Source: Caldifarciminota bacterium UBA1063 | Lineage (GTDB): Bacteria; Hydrothermota; Hydrothermia; UBA1063 | Assembly: GCA_002316275.1 (NCBI GenBank) | Contig: DCDE01000023.1 | Coordinates: forward strand, 1 to 25,999 | Reading direction: 5' to 3' | Length of the DNA: 25,999 nucleotides | Shown: positions 1 to 7,505 of the stretch, piece after piece | How the letters are laid out: each line of letters starts with the position of its first letter | How positions within the stretch are numbered: the first letter of the stretch is position 1 | Made by a program: the position numbers and the translations under genes | The notes under the pieces: generated by a model | What the model saw: only the letters and a program-made list of their open reading frames with translations | The model's database searches: none | Told to the model about the DNA's origin: nothing

Positions 1-44
1 GAGAAGATGAACGTACGCAGAATGAATTTTAAAATTTATATATC

Positions 45-1805
45 ATGGTGTTGACCCGTCTTAGAAGTAAAGAATTCAGGAAAGCACTACTTGCTGGAAT
101 TGTAAAACTACAAGATTCAGAAGAAGAACTAAACAGAATTAATGTATTCCCGATACCAGATGGGGATACAGGAACGAACCTCAGTGAAACCTTTAACGGT
201 GGAATCCAGGTACTTACCGAATCAGGAAGTTTAAAATTATGTGAAGTCATTAAAAGGTTCTCTGATTCTATACTCTTCACAGCAAAGGGAAACGCAGGGA
301 CTATTATGTCTCAGCTATTTGTCGGTCTCCAGGAAGCACTTGAAGGTAAAGAAACAATCTCAACTAAGGAATTTGCGGATTCCCTGATGCATGCCTCAAA
401 GGTGGTATATGACTCTTTAGAAAATCCTGTGGAAGGAACAATTATTACTGTTATTAGAGATACTGCGGAGTTCGCTCAACAAATCGCAACTTCTGAACCT
501 GACTTCATCACGTTCTTTAAAAAACTCCATTCAAGAGCTGAAACATCTCTCAATGAAACCCCTGAGCTACTCCCTCGGCTAAAGGAAAAGGGAGTAGTAG
601 ACGCAGGAGCCCTCGGATTTGTGCTTTTGCTTAGGGGAATTGTAGAATATATTGAAACGGGCGAAATAGAGCTTACAAAAAAACTGCCCAAGGAAACAAA
701 ACGGATTATAGAGGAAGAACAGATAGAGCACCGCTACTGTGCCGAGGCAGTAGTAAAAGCAGATGGCGTTGATAAGAAAGAGCTCGCCGTAATTCTTGGA
801 GCTCTTGGAAGTTCCATCCTCATTGCTGGCGCAGGTGGCCTCTTCAAAATCCACATCCACACGAATTGGCCCCAAAAGGTGTTCAATGCTCTTAAAAAGA
901 AGGGAACACTCCTCAAACAAAAAATTGATGATATGATTGAAATGAATCTTCGAGCAGCAAAGCGCAAACTTGGAGTCATCGTTGACTCAACGGCTGACGT
1001 CCCCCTTGGATTAGCTCATGAATTTGGAATAAATGTAATTCCTTTACAGATAATTGTTGATGGGAAGACATGTCTCGATGGCATTGACATCGATAAAAAG
1101 ACGATGCTGGATCTCTTAGTTGAAGGGAAAACGAAGCTTTCCACATCCCAACCCGATCCCATTTCCATTGAGAGGACAATAAGAGAAGCCCTTAGCAAAA
1201 GCGAGAAAGTTCTGATCTTAACACTCAGTTCACAACTTTCTGGTACTTATAATGCAATAAAACTTGTCGCATCGAAATTCAAAAATGTTTACGTCCTTGA
1301 TAGCAAAACAGTATCCCTCGGAACAACCCTGCTTGCACTCAGAGCGTTAGAGAAATTCAAAGAGGGATACGACATCGAATCTTTAACAAGATATTTGAAT
1401 AATGTTCATAAGAAATCTTTTTTTATCTTAACCCTTAACACTGTAAAGTATCTAATGCGCTCTGGTAGAATTTCTCATCTTAAGGGCGGTTTTGTTGAAG
1501 CGTTGGGCATAAAACCCGTGCTCGTCGTTAACCAAGAAGGAATCCTTGAACATACGACACAAGCCTTTGGAAAGAACAACGCTTACAGAAAAATTACTAC
1601 GACCCTTAAGAAAAAATTAAATCCTCAATGGACCTATGATTTTGGTATTGCGTACGCTGGTGAAACACCATATCCTGCAAAACTTGAAGCATTTTTGAAA
1701 AACAACTTTTCTGTAAGACATATTATCAAAAGTGAAGTAGGGCCACTACTTGCCCTTCACGTCGGGCCTGGCGCGTATGGAGTCGTGTCAGTTCCTTTAT
1801 TTTAA
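45..1805 (+). CDS. FakA-FakB fusion: DhaL/DAK2 fatty acid kinase joined to DegV fatty-acid-binding domain
   Basis: The 586-residue protein joins two halves of the bacterial fatty acid kinase system, which phosphorylates exogenous or recycled fatty acids bound to FakB. Residues about 10-205 are a DhaL/FakA_N ATP-binding domain, with the metal-binding motif NVFPIPDGDTGTN at 33-45 and GNAGTIMSQ at 82-90. Residues about 225-305 resemble the FakA middle domain (KIHIHTNWP, then GTLLKQKIDDM). From about 309 a full-length DegV/FakB domain follows: VIVDSTADVP, the lipid-contacting TSQP at 367-370, LSSQLSGTYN and RSGRIS. The usual FakA C-terminal domain is absent and DegV takes its place. The ATG at 45 has an in-frame stop at 30-32 and no clear Shine-Dalgarno. 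The gene converges on nadD with an 8-base gap. The domain calls are firm; the in-cis FakA/FakB activity is inferred. Confidence 0.88.
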   Translation: MVLTRLRSKEFRKALLAGIVKLQDSEEELNRINVFPIPDGDTGTNLSETFNGGIQVLTESGSLKLCEVIKRFSDSILFTAKGNAGTIMSQLFVGLQEALEGKETISTKEFADSLMHASKVVYDSLENPVEGTIITVIRDTAEFAQQIATSEPDFITFFKKLHSRAETSLNETPELLPRLKEKGVVDAGALGFVLLLRGIVEYIETGEIELTKKLPKETKRIIEEEQIEHRYCAEAVVKADGVDKKELAVILGALGSSILIAGAGGLFKIHIHTNWPQKVFNALKKKGTLLKQKIDDMIEMNLRAAKRKLGVIVDSTADVPLGLAHEFGINVIPLQIIVDGKTCLDGIDIDKKTMLDLLVEGKTKLSTSQPDPISIERTIREALSKSEKVLILTLSSQLSGTYNAIKLVASKFKNVYVLDSKTVSLGTTLLALRALEKFKEGYDIESLTRYLNNVHKKSFFILTLNTVKYLMRSGRISHLKGGFVEALGIKPVLVVNQEGILEHTTQAFGKNNAYRKITTTLKKKLNPQWTYDFGIAYAGETPYPAKLEAFLKNNFSVRHIIKSEVGPLLALHVGPGAYGVVSVPLF

Positions 1806-1813
1806 TATAAGAC

Positions 1814-2383
1814 TCACAGGTAAATCCGATTTTTAAGGATATATTCCTCTACCTCGTAAGGTACAAGGTACTTTATACTTTTACCCTTCCTGACCCTGTC
1901 CCTTATCTCAGTTGAAGAAATATCAATGAGCCTCTCATCGACGAAGACAACCTGAGAATAAACTTCCTGAGGTGGTTGCCAACCAGGCCGCCTCAGAACT
2001 ATAAGTTTTACCATACTTAGAAGTAAATCCGCCCGATACCAGGTGTGCAAAGAATTGAATTGATCCGTACCTATGATAAGAAAAAACTCTGACTCTGGAT
2101 TTTCCCTTTTCATCTCATTTAGAACGTTTACAGTGTATGATGGAGATATATGTCTTGTGGCTTCAAAATCGGATGCCTCAAAATTGCTCATCCCTTTTAA
2201 AGCAAGCTTTACCATTTGGAACCTATCTTCAAAGCAGGCATAAACACCTTTATGAGGCGGCTCATAGTTTACAAGGAACACAATCTTATCAAGTCTCACA
2301 TTGTCCCATACATCCTGCGCAAGGATTAGATGCCCAGTGTGCACAGGGTCGAAGGCACCGCCAAAAATTCCTACTCTTGGCAT
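1814..2383 (-). CDS. nadD: Nicotinate-nucleotide adenylyltransferase
   Basis: This 189-residue nucleotidyltransferase should transfer AMP from ATP to nicotinate mononucleotide, giving deamido-NAD in cytoplasmic NAD synthesis. The N-terminus carries GIFGGAFDPVHTGH (residues 5-18), the Rossmann-type HxGH nucleotide-binding signature. Further on are IGTDQF near the middle and ISSTEIR near residue 155, which binds phosphate in NadD/CoaD-type enzymes. Length is normal for NadD. The ATG at 2383 lies inside the last codons of the upstream bamD-like gene (13-base overlap), with only a weak AAGAG upstream, so translational coupling is likely. Confusion with other cytidylyltransferase-like families is unlikely because of the GGAFDPVH and ISST motifs. 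Confidence 0.93.
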   Translation of the reverse strand: MPRVGIFGGAFDPVHTGHLILAQDVWDNVRLDKIVFLVNYEPPHKGVYACFEDRFQMVKLALKGMSNFEASDFEATRHISPSYTVNVLNEMKRENPESEFFLIIGTDQFNSLHTWYRADLLLSMVKLIVLRRPGWQPPQEVYSQVVFVDERLIDISSTEIRDRVRKGKSIKYLVPYEVEEYILKNRIYL

Positions 2384-3132
2384 CTCTTTTGAAGTTCTTT
2401 TTTAGCCTTATTAAATTGGCTCTCTAACCTTCTATCATTGTATGCATTACTCTGCTCAAGCTGCTCCATAATTTTTCGTGCAGAGTCACAGTCTCCCATC
2501 ATCGCAAGACCTTGCGCGGAGAGGATTTTCGCAAGAGTCAACAGACTATCATCATCTTGAAACTCACGTTGTACGATGTCGAGATAGACACTTGCCGACT
2601 TTGGCTCTCCGATCCTTAAATAGGATTCAGCAATATAGGTGTACTTTAACCCTTTAAGCCTGTATATATTCTTTTCCAACTCCTTTGCCTTATCTATAAG
2701 AGGAGAATCAGGAAAACGGCTCTTAAACTGGTCCAGGTAACTCTGTGCCTGGCTTAAACTCTCGGTATCCCTTGTGACATTCTTGCTCTTTACAAGATAG
2801 CAATCTGCAAGTTCGAGGTACGCCTTCTCAATAAATTCACTGCTTGGAAATGTATTTATCAAAAATAGATACTCAGTGGTGGCATCGTCAATTCTCTCAG
2901 ACTCCTTATAGCTTTTGGCGAGATAGTACTGTGCATCATCAACACTATCACTCAGGGGATAATTAAATACAAAACTTCTGAAAAGCTCAGCCGCTTTTGA
3001 GAATTTGCGCGCATTAAAAAGCTCCATAGCCTGGTTAAAAAGAAATTCTGGATTTTCAGGTGCTCTGTATTTTCTCGACTGACACGAAAGCGTCAAAACT
3101 GAAACAAATACAAAGATCATCAACCTCTTCAT
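2371..3132 (-). CDS. bamD: BamD/YfiO-like outer membrane assembly lipoprotein with TPRs
   Basis: This 253-residue protein has a lipoprotein signal peptide: basic start, hydrophobic stretch and lipobox LTLSC with the lipidated cysteine at residue 17. The mature part is made of TPR-like helix pairs (FNQAMELFNARKFSKAAELF, then AQYYLAKSYKES and AYLELADCY). This is the layout of BamD, a BAM-complex subunit that helps insert beta-barrel proteins in the outer membrane. The ATG at 3132 is preceded by AAGGAG with good spacing, and a TATAAT-like hexamer lies at 3153-3158 in the short gap behind the MFS gene. It overlaps nadD by 13 bases. A generic TPR lipoprotein such as a CpoB/YbgF relative is the main alternative. 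If correct, it implies a diderm envelope. Confidence 0.8.
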   Translation of the reverse strand: MKRLMIFVFVSVLTLSCQSRKYRAPENPEFLFNQAMELFNARKFSKAAELFRSFVFNYPLSDSVDDAQYYLAKSYKESERIDDATTEYLFLINTFPSSEFIEKAYLELADCYLVKSKNVTRDTESLSQAQSYLDQFKSRFPDSPLIDKAKELEKNIYRLKGLKYTYIAESYLRIGEPKSASVYLDIVQREFQDDDSLLTLAKILSAQGLAMMGDCDSARKIMEQLEQSNAYNDRRLESQFNKAKKELQKRCQE

Positions 3133-3173
3133 AACAACTCCTTCTTTGATTAATTATAAAGGGCATCAAAGGT

Positions 3174-4343
3174 TCATTTAAATCTTACTCCTAAAAAGAC
3201 AAACATTGAGGCAACTCCAAAACCTGCAATAATACCCCAAATGAGCACAGGGATTTCAAAAAATGCGTCGACCAATATACCTCCTATCATCGGAGCAATA
3301 GCTAACGAAAGACCATCGATAAACCCTAAAAAACCAATGTATAGGCCCCTTTTGTTTTCTGGTGCCATCATCGAGGTAATGGTTGTCAAAAGAGGCATAG
3401 CCAGCATTTCTCCCAGTGTTAGTATGACAACTCCGATGCTAAAATGCCAGAACTTAGAGGCAAAGGAAAATAGAAAGTATCCAATTGAGTAAAGAACTGA
3501 ACCAATGATGAGCCCTCTCTTATAGCCCACCAGGTTGACAAATTTTATCAGCACTATTTGAAAAAAAACCACCATAAATCCGTTAATACTGAACAAATAG
3601 CCTATTTGAGTATTATCCAGCCCACTTGATTTAGCATAAACTGAAAGGGTAGAAACTAACTGCCCCATAAGAAGTCCAAGGATAAATGTCCCGATTGTGA
3701 AGGTCAAGAAATTCTTATCTTCTCGAATTGCAAAGAGAGATATTTTCGTTTTATCATGAACATACTTTTCCTGAGCATCCTCCCTAATCATAAAAATTAA
3801 AAGAAACAGGCATAAAACCTGTAAAACAAAGGACATAAAAAAAGTAAATGCATAAGAATATTTGGAAATAAATCCTCCCACCGCAGGACCTATTGCAAAT
3901 CCGACATTTCCACCAACTCTAAGTACACTGTAGGCAAAAGGCCTATTAGCTTCATCCACATTCTTTGCAACAAAAATATCCGAAGCTGTCATAAAAAAGC
4001 TCGAGCCACCCGAGTTAAAAAGGAAGAAGATGATAAAAAGCCACGGATGGGCATTAAGCCAAATTAAAACGGAAAAACCCAAAAAAGCAACCGATCTTAT
4101 ACAAAGACCTAACCCCATAATCCTACGCGTGGGATATATATCCGACAATCTCCCTACGAAAATCCTTAATAGAGCTCCAACAATTGATGCAATGCCAATT
4201 ATCGAACCCACGAGGGACATAGGTACACCACGAACATTATACAAATAGATGCTTAAAAAGGGTATACTTATGGCATAACTGGCTGATTGCAAACATCTAA
4301 TTACAGCAAGTGCATATAACCTAAAGGAAATGTCCTTATTCAC
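3174..4343 (-). CDS. Major facilitator superfamily transporter
   Basis: A 389-residue, strongly hydrophobic protein with about twelve membrane spans. A cytoplasmic loop after the second span carries the MFS motif A-like GRLSDIYPTRR, and a central charged loop (MIREDAQEKYVHDKTK) splits two six-helix halves, as in MFS drug/sugar efflux proteins. The substrate cannot be read from the sequence. The start is a GTG at 4343; there is no Shine-Dalgarno, and a TAAAAT hexamer ends only 6 bases upstream, suggesting a leaderless message. The gene stands alone: 41 bases separate it from the bamD-like gene and about 120 bases from the end of queE. The family call is secure; the function is open. Confidence 0.85.
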   Translation of the reverse strand: MNKDISFRLYALAVIRCLQSASYAISIPFLSIYLYNVRGVPMSLVGSIIGIASIVGALLRIFVGRLSDIYPTRRIMGLGLCIRSVAFLGFSVLIWLNAHPWLFIIFFLFNSGGSSFFMTASDIFVAKNVDEANRPFAYSVLRVGGNVGFAIGPAVGGFISKYSYAFTFFMSFVLQVLCLFLLIFMIREDAQEKYVHDKTKISLFAIREDKNFLTFTIGTFILGLLMGQLVSTLSVYAKSSGLDNTQIGYLFSINGFMVVFFQIVLIKFVNLVGYKRGLIIGSVLYSIGYFLFSFASKFWHFSIGVVILTLGEMLAMPLLTTITSMMAPENKRGLYIGFLGFIDGLSLAIAPMIGGILVDAFFEIPVLIWGIIAGFGVASMFVFLGVRFK

Positions 4344-4349
4344 TATAAA

Positions 4350-4378
4350 ATTTTAAAGGTAATGGTTCGCATTATGAA
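4350..4378 (-). promoter_or_regulatory. Putative promoter of the MFS gene (leaderless type)
   Basis: On the minus strand, TTCATA (4378-4373) and TAAAAT (4355-4350) are separated by 17 bases. The -10 hexamer ends 6 bases before the GTG start, so transcription would begin at or very near the start codon. Each hexamer has only partial match to consensus, so this is a pattern-based call. Confidence 0.4.
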
Positions 4379-4465
4379 CTATTATCACTGTGTTCAGAGC
4401 TTTACGGTCACAAATTCTCGTTAAAATAGAAACAAGAGCTCCGTATGACAGAAAATAGAATTACT

Positions 4466-5152
4466 CTATTTCCCTTTTATTCCCTTGAAAATTCTGAGCT
4501 GCAACCGATCCGAGTAGTTGAATCCCCTTTCCAAACAAAATTGCACCACTTCCAGTGCCTTGAGGTTCAATTCCCTCGTTGTACGAGAGCGGGGCATAAG
4601 GTAGACCCTCTGCTTTGGAATATAAAACTCTCGTGTAATCTCTTCTATTTCATCCAAATCTTGCCTACTCTCTACAACAAACTTGAAAATGGAAAGCGGC
4701 CAATTTGCGTAGAAATCGATTACTTCCGGTTTTATTCTCTCTTCCTCTTCAATGCCCGCATTCGAAAGTTTAATTGATACATTGAACAATAAACCATTCA
4801 AATTTTTAAGTTCCTGCGGTAATATGGTTCCATTTGTTTCTATTTCAATTGAAGTAAAAGCGGATTGAACGCGACCTATGAATACCCTCAAGGCCTTCTC
4901 TTGAATTAAAGGTTCTCCACCAGTTATTACAAGATTCCAGAGGTCCCCTTTAATTTCGTATATTTTGCCTATCAATCCTTCTAAAGGATAACTCCTCCAC
5001 TCACTCGCATATTCCAGATATGAAGCATAATCAGTGTCACAGAATTTGCAATGGAGGTTGCACCCTCCAAGTCTCAAAAATACTGAAGGCGCCCCAATCT
5101 TCGGACCCTCACCCTGAATTGAACTAAAAATTTCGGAAACGATAAGTCTCAT
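4466..5152 (-). CDS. queE: 7-carboxy-7-deazaguanine synthase (radical SAM)
   Basis: QueE converts 6-carboxy-tetrahydropterin to 7-carboxy-7-deazaguanine, the ring-contracting step towards queuosine. The 228-residue chain has FSSIQGEGPKIG near the N-terminus, where QueE binds substrate. It also has the family's CxxxCxxC iron-sulfur motif: C31, C35 and C38 within GGCNLHCKFCDT. VITGGEPL and IEIETNG follow, both typical of QueE. I prefer the ATG at 5152, which shares its first base with the queD stop (TGATG), over the TTG one codon earlier. It is the last gene of the long minus-strand cluster; nothing like a terminator is visible in the 120 bases after it. Confidence 0.95.
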   Translation of the reverse strand: MRLIVSEIFSSIQGEGPKIGAPSVFLRLGGCNLHCKFCDTDYASYLEYASEWRSYPLEGLIGKIYEIKGDLWNLVITGGEPLIQEKALRVFIGRVQSAFTSIEIETNGTILPQELKNLNGLLFNVSIKLSNAGIEEEERIKPEVIDFYANWPLSIFKFVVESRQDLDEIEEITREFYIPKQRVYLMPRSRTTRELNLKALEVVQFCLERGFNYSDRLQLRIFKGIKGK

Positions 5153-5583
5153 CAATACTCTACAAACCTTACATCGATAAAATGCTCTCTATCAAGCCTT
5201 ACGAAGCCACTTTGATGCTGAGTCTCAAATACCTCAGCCTCACAAATCTCAACGTTAGAAAACTCCCGGAGGATTATCGAAGCTACAAGTAGCGCAATAT
5301 TCTCGCTACTGGGATTTCGGTCAAGAGCTACGATCTTCTGCCCGGCTTCCTGCAAAATATTTACGAGGGGATCCTTCCCATAAAGTATAGTCTTATGGTC
5401 CAGTAAATTATGAATTTTAACCTTCAAAAGGCCAAAATCCACCAGAATACCATCTTCACCCAGTGTACCCTCGAGTTTTACCCTGATTCTATAACTATGT
5501 CCGTGGAGAAATGCACATTTTTTACTGTGTTCAAAGATTCTATGGGCTGCGTCAACAACGGTTTCCCATCTTACTTCAAACAT
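5152..5583 (-). CDS. queD: 6-carboxytetrahydropterin synthase
   Basis: QueD makes 6-carboxy-5,6,7,8-tetrahydropterin from dihydroneopterin triphosphate, the step before QueE. The 143-residue protein has the zinc ligands H14 (DAAHRI), H27 and H29 (LHGHSY) and the catalytic cysteine C23. A LLDHKT segment and a PSSEN segment further on match the 6-pyruvoyl-tetrahydropterin synthase fold. The ATG at 5583 is preceded by an excellent GGGAGGT. It overlaps the LuxC-like gene by 8 bases and is fused in translation with queE through TGATG. The pair provides two consecutive steps, so preQ0/queuosine synthesis is a confident pathway call. The remaining genes (queC, queF, tgt) are not in the window. Confidence 0.95.
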   Translation of the reverse strand: MFEVRWETVVDAAHRIFEHSKKCAFLHGHSYRIRVKLEGTLGEDGILVDFGLLKVKIHNLLDHKTILYGKDPLVNILQEAGQKIVALDRNPSSENIALLVASIILREFSNVEICEAEVFETQHQSGFVRLDREHFIDVRFVEY

Positions 5584-6595
5584 CTTTTACCTCCCAGAAG
5601 TTATCTAATATTATTCCATTTTCAAAGTACCATCCACAGGGTGGAAACTGGAGCTCCCCAAACTTTGCAACATACGAACAAGAAGTAAAACTCGGATAAT
5701 ACCCATCCGTTGCTATGCCTTGAATAAAATCCTTGTAAGGGTAGATAATAGACTCTAACTCGGATACATCCTTGAATTTTACCACTACAAGCGTTCTTGC
5801 TGCATCAATTTCAACGAGTTTATCTGCAAATAGAAGGAAAAAATCCCCCCCTTTAACTATGCGCTGTACCTCAAGACTGTGCCTTAAAACTTCGTATTCC
5901 GACTGATCCATATCAAAGTCACTCATAGGAAAAAGCTCTCGTGATGTTACACTGAAACAAGTGAAAAGCTGATCTTCAAAACCCTCCCAGGGTGTAAGAA
6001 GGAACTTCATGGAAAGGCATCCCCTTGTATCGAATGACAAATTATCAAATGCAATGTTTTCCAGAGCGCTAATTGAAAGTTCGCTCCATAGGATCCCTAT
6101 GGAAAATTTTGGCCCAAAGAACCTGTAAGGTTTACCCAACAGTCCAAGTTTTTGTCCCAGCTCCTCTCCCCCAAATCCGATGATAAAATCATACTGCTTG
6201 GCAACTGAAAGGCTCTCCTCGTGGCTAAGAAAATCACCCGAGACTTGGAGACAGTCTTTAAAATGCCTCTTTAGATAGCCAATGAAGCATTCCTGAAACT
6301 TCCCTTCCTTTGAAGAAAACTTAAAAAAGACATCCCTAACTCCGCTGAGTAGAAGCACAGGCATAATCTGAAACATAACTACAGGGACATTCCCAGGCAG
6401 AAAAACAAACACCTTTTCAGGTCCTTTTACAAAAGAACCTTTCGAGCCTATCTCACAGGTACATTCAATACACTTCTGAAGTATTTGCTCTATAAGTAGC
6501 TTCTGATAGGAAATGTCAGAGGGAACCTTTCCATTCTGGTAATCAATAAAAAACTCCTCTAATGCTCTTAAATAATTATCTAAAAGTGAACGCAC
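5576..6595 (-). CDS. LuxC-like acyl-CoA/acyl-protein reductase
   Basis: The 339-residue protein resembles the LuxC acyl reductase family (aldehyde-dehydrogenase fold), which reduces an activated acyl thioester to an aldehyde with NADPH. Seen here are PGNVPVV at 67-73, FGGEE at 141-145, and FDTRGCLS with C193 in the place of the family's acyl-accepting cysteine. It is somewhat shorter than the LuxC of luminous bacteria (about 480 residues). The start is a GTG at 6595, overlapping the LuxE-like gene by 20 bases; the end overlaps queD by 8. The partner and the upstream aminotransferase suggest acid activation, reduction and transamination. No luciferase genes are nearby, so luminescence is not implied. 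The substrate is unknown. Confidence 0.72.
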   Translation of the reverse strand: MRSLLDNYLRALEEFFIDYQNGKVPSDISYQKLLIEQILQKCIECTCEIGSKGSFVKGPEKVFVFLPGNVPVVMFQIMPVLLLSGVRDVFFKFSSKEGKFQECFIGYLKRHFKDCLQVSGDFLSHEESLSVAKQYDFIIGFGGEELGQKLGLLGKPYRFFGPKFSIGILWSELSISALENIAFDNLSFDTRGCLSMKFLLTPWEGFEDQLFTCFSVTSRELFPMSDFDMDQSEYEVLRHSLEVQRIVKGGDFFLLFADKLVEIDAARTLVVVKFKDVSELESIIYPYKDFIQGIATDGYYPSFTSCSYVAKFGELQFPPCGWYFENGIILDNFWEVKDV

Positions 6596-7505
6596 AACCC
6601 TTCGCCTCTTCTAACATTCTACCCAGTACATTGAAGCACTCACCTATAACTGAAACCCTGTCCGGAACCATCAATGCTGAAATGGTGTATAAATTTGCAA
6701 AATCAAATACTCTAAGTAGCCCATCTCCGCTCGTAATGACCTTTGCATAATTCAGGTTTCTATATAATCCATCACATGTAGAATAAAATTGAGAAAATAG
6801 CTCTGTCATCCCATATTCACTGTAAAATTGAGCCCTGGGAAAGGCATATCTGGCAAAATCATATAGCTCTGACCTCATATAAGGCTTCCCGAGAGCTTTG
6901 TATCCGCCAGTCTCAACCACAAGAATTTCTCTATCAATGCTCAACCCATGTTCCCTGAAATACTCTGAGAGCCTAAGTAACTGACTGGATGTTAAGAAGA
7001 GCAAAGAGCCCGATTTCATTCCTGAAAGCTTATCCACAAGACTCAGAAAATCCACAATTTCGTAGGAATCATTAACGTAAACTACCTTGTACTCAGTTTC
7101 GAAGATTTTCAACATAAAAGAAAGTGAAGACTTTTTCGCAATGGAAAAGTCAGGGATCACAGAATAAATTAACTCTATGCGAAAGGGAAATGACTTAAGA
7201 GAAGCGCATTTGTAGAGTTCTAAGGAGGATTCATGGTAAAATACGCGTGATTGCTGTCCACTAGTGCCACTCGATTCAAAATATCCGGAAGGAACACCAG
7301 TAATAATTTCATACCTCTTAAAAAAATCGACGGGGAAAAAGGGAATTTCTCTGATCTTATTTATACGAGAGATGCCATTCGCCCTTAAAAAACTGTCATA
7401 TACCGGTATATTTGCCCTCTGGAATTCAATTATTTCTAATGCAAGAGCCTCATCAAAACCACTGGCATTTTCAATATAATCTTTTACTTTTGTATGGAGG
7501 TCCAT
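6576..7505 (-). CDS. LuxE-like acyl-protein synthetase / acyl-activating enzyme
   Basis: A 309-residue relative of LuxE and of PaaK-type adenylate-forming enzymes, which activate a carboxylic acid with ATP and pass it on as a thioester. The key motif is SSGTSGQ at 78-84, the nucleotide-binding loop. A later YGMTELFSQ segment matches the E-containing motif of the superfamily. FFPVDFFKRYEI near 55-67 is also LuxE-like. LuxE normally hands its acyl group to LuxC, and the LuxC-like gene is directly downstream with a 20-base overlap. It starts at ATG 7505 inside the end of the aminotransferase gene (22-base overlap). The acid substrate cannot be deduced. Family assignment is good; precise activity is inferred. 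Confidence 0.75.
   Translation of the reverse strand: MDLHTKVKDYIENASGFDEALALEIIEFQRANIPVYDSFLRANGISRINKIREIPFFPVDFFKRYEIITGVPSGYFESSGTSGQQSRVFYHESSLELYKCASLKSFPFRIELIYSVIPDFSIAKKSSLSFMLKIFETEYKVVYVNDSYEIVDFLSLVDKLSGMKSGSLLFLTSSQLLRLSEYFREHGLSIDREILVVETGGYKALGKPYMRSELYDFARYAFPRAQFYSEYGMTELFSQFYSTCDGLYRNLNYAKVITSGDGLLRVFDFANLYTISALMVPDRVSVIGECFNVLGRMLEEAKGCAFTFR

Noticed and set aside
1..44. Open frames entering from the left edge (one reads MNVRRMNFKI and stops at 52-54, another stops at 30-32)
   Set aside because: Too short to decide which, if either, is the end of an upstream gene; an Asp23/YloU tail is conceivable but unproven.
579..920. Minus-strand frame of 113 codons inside the FakA-FakB gene
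   Set aside because: Composition reads as an antisense shadow; no recognisable motif.
1803..1820. Terminator between the convergent FakA-FakB and nadD genes
   Set aside because: Only 8 bases separate the stops and no stem with a T run is present.
4445..4777. 110-codon plus-strand frame opposite queE
   Set aside because: Antisense shadow of queE with no domain and no ribosome site.
5576..7505. Bioluminescence operon from the LuxC and LuxE resemblance
   Set aside because: No luciferase subunits (luxA/luxB) or luxD are adjacent; neighbours are an aminotransferase and queuosine genes.
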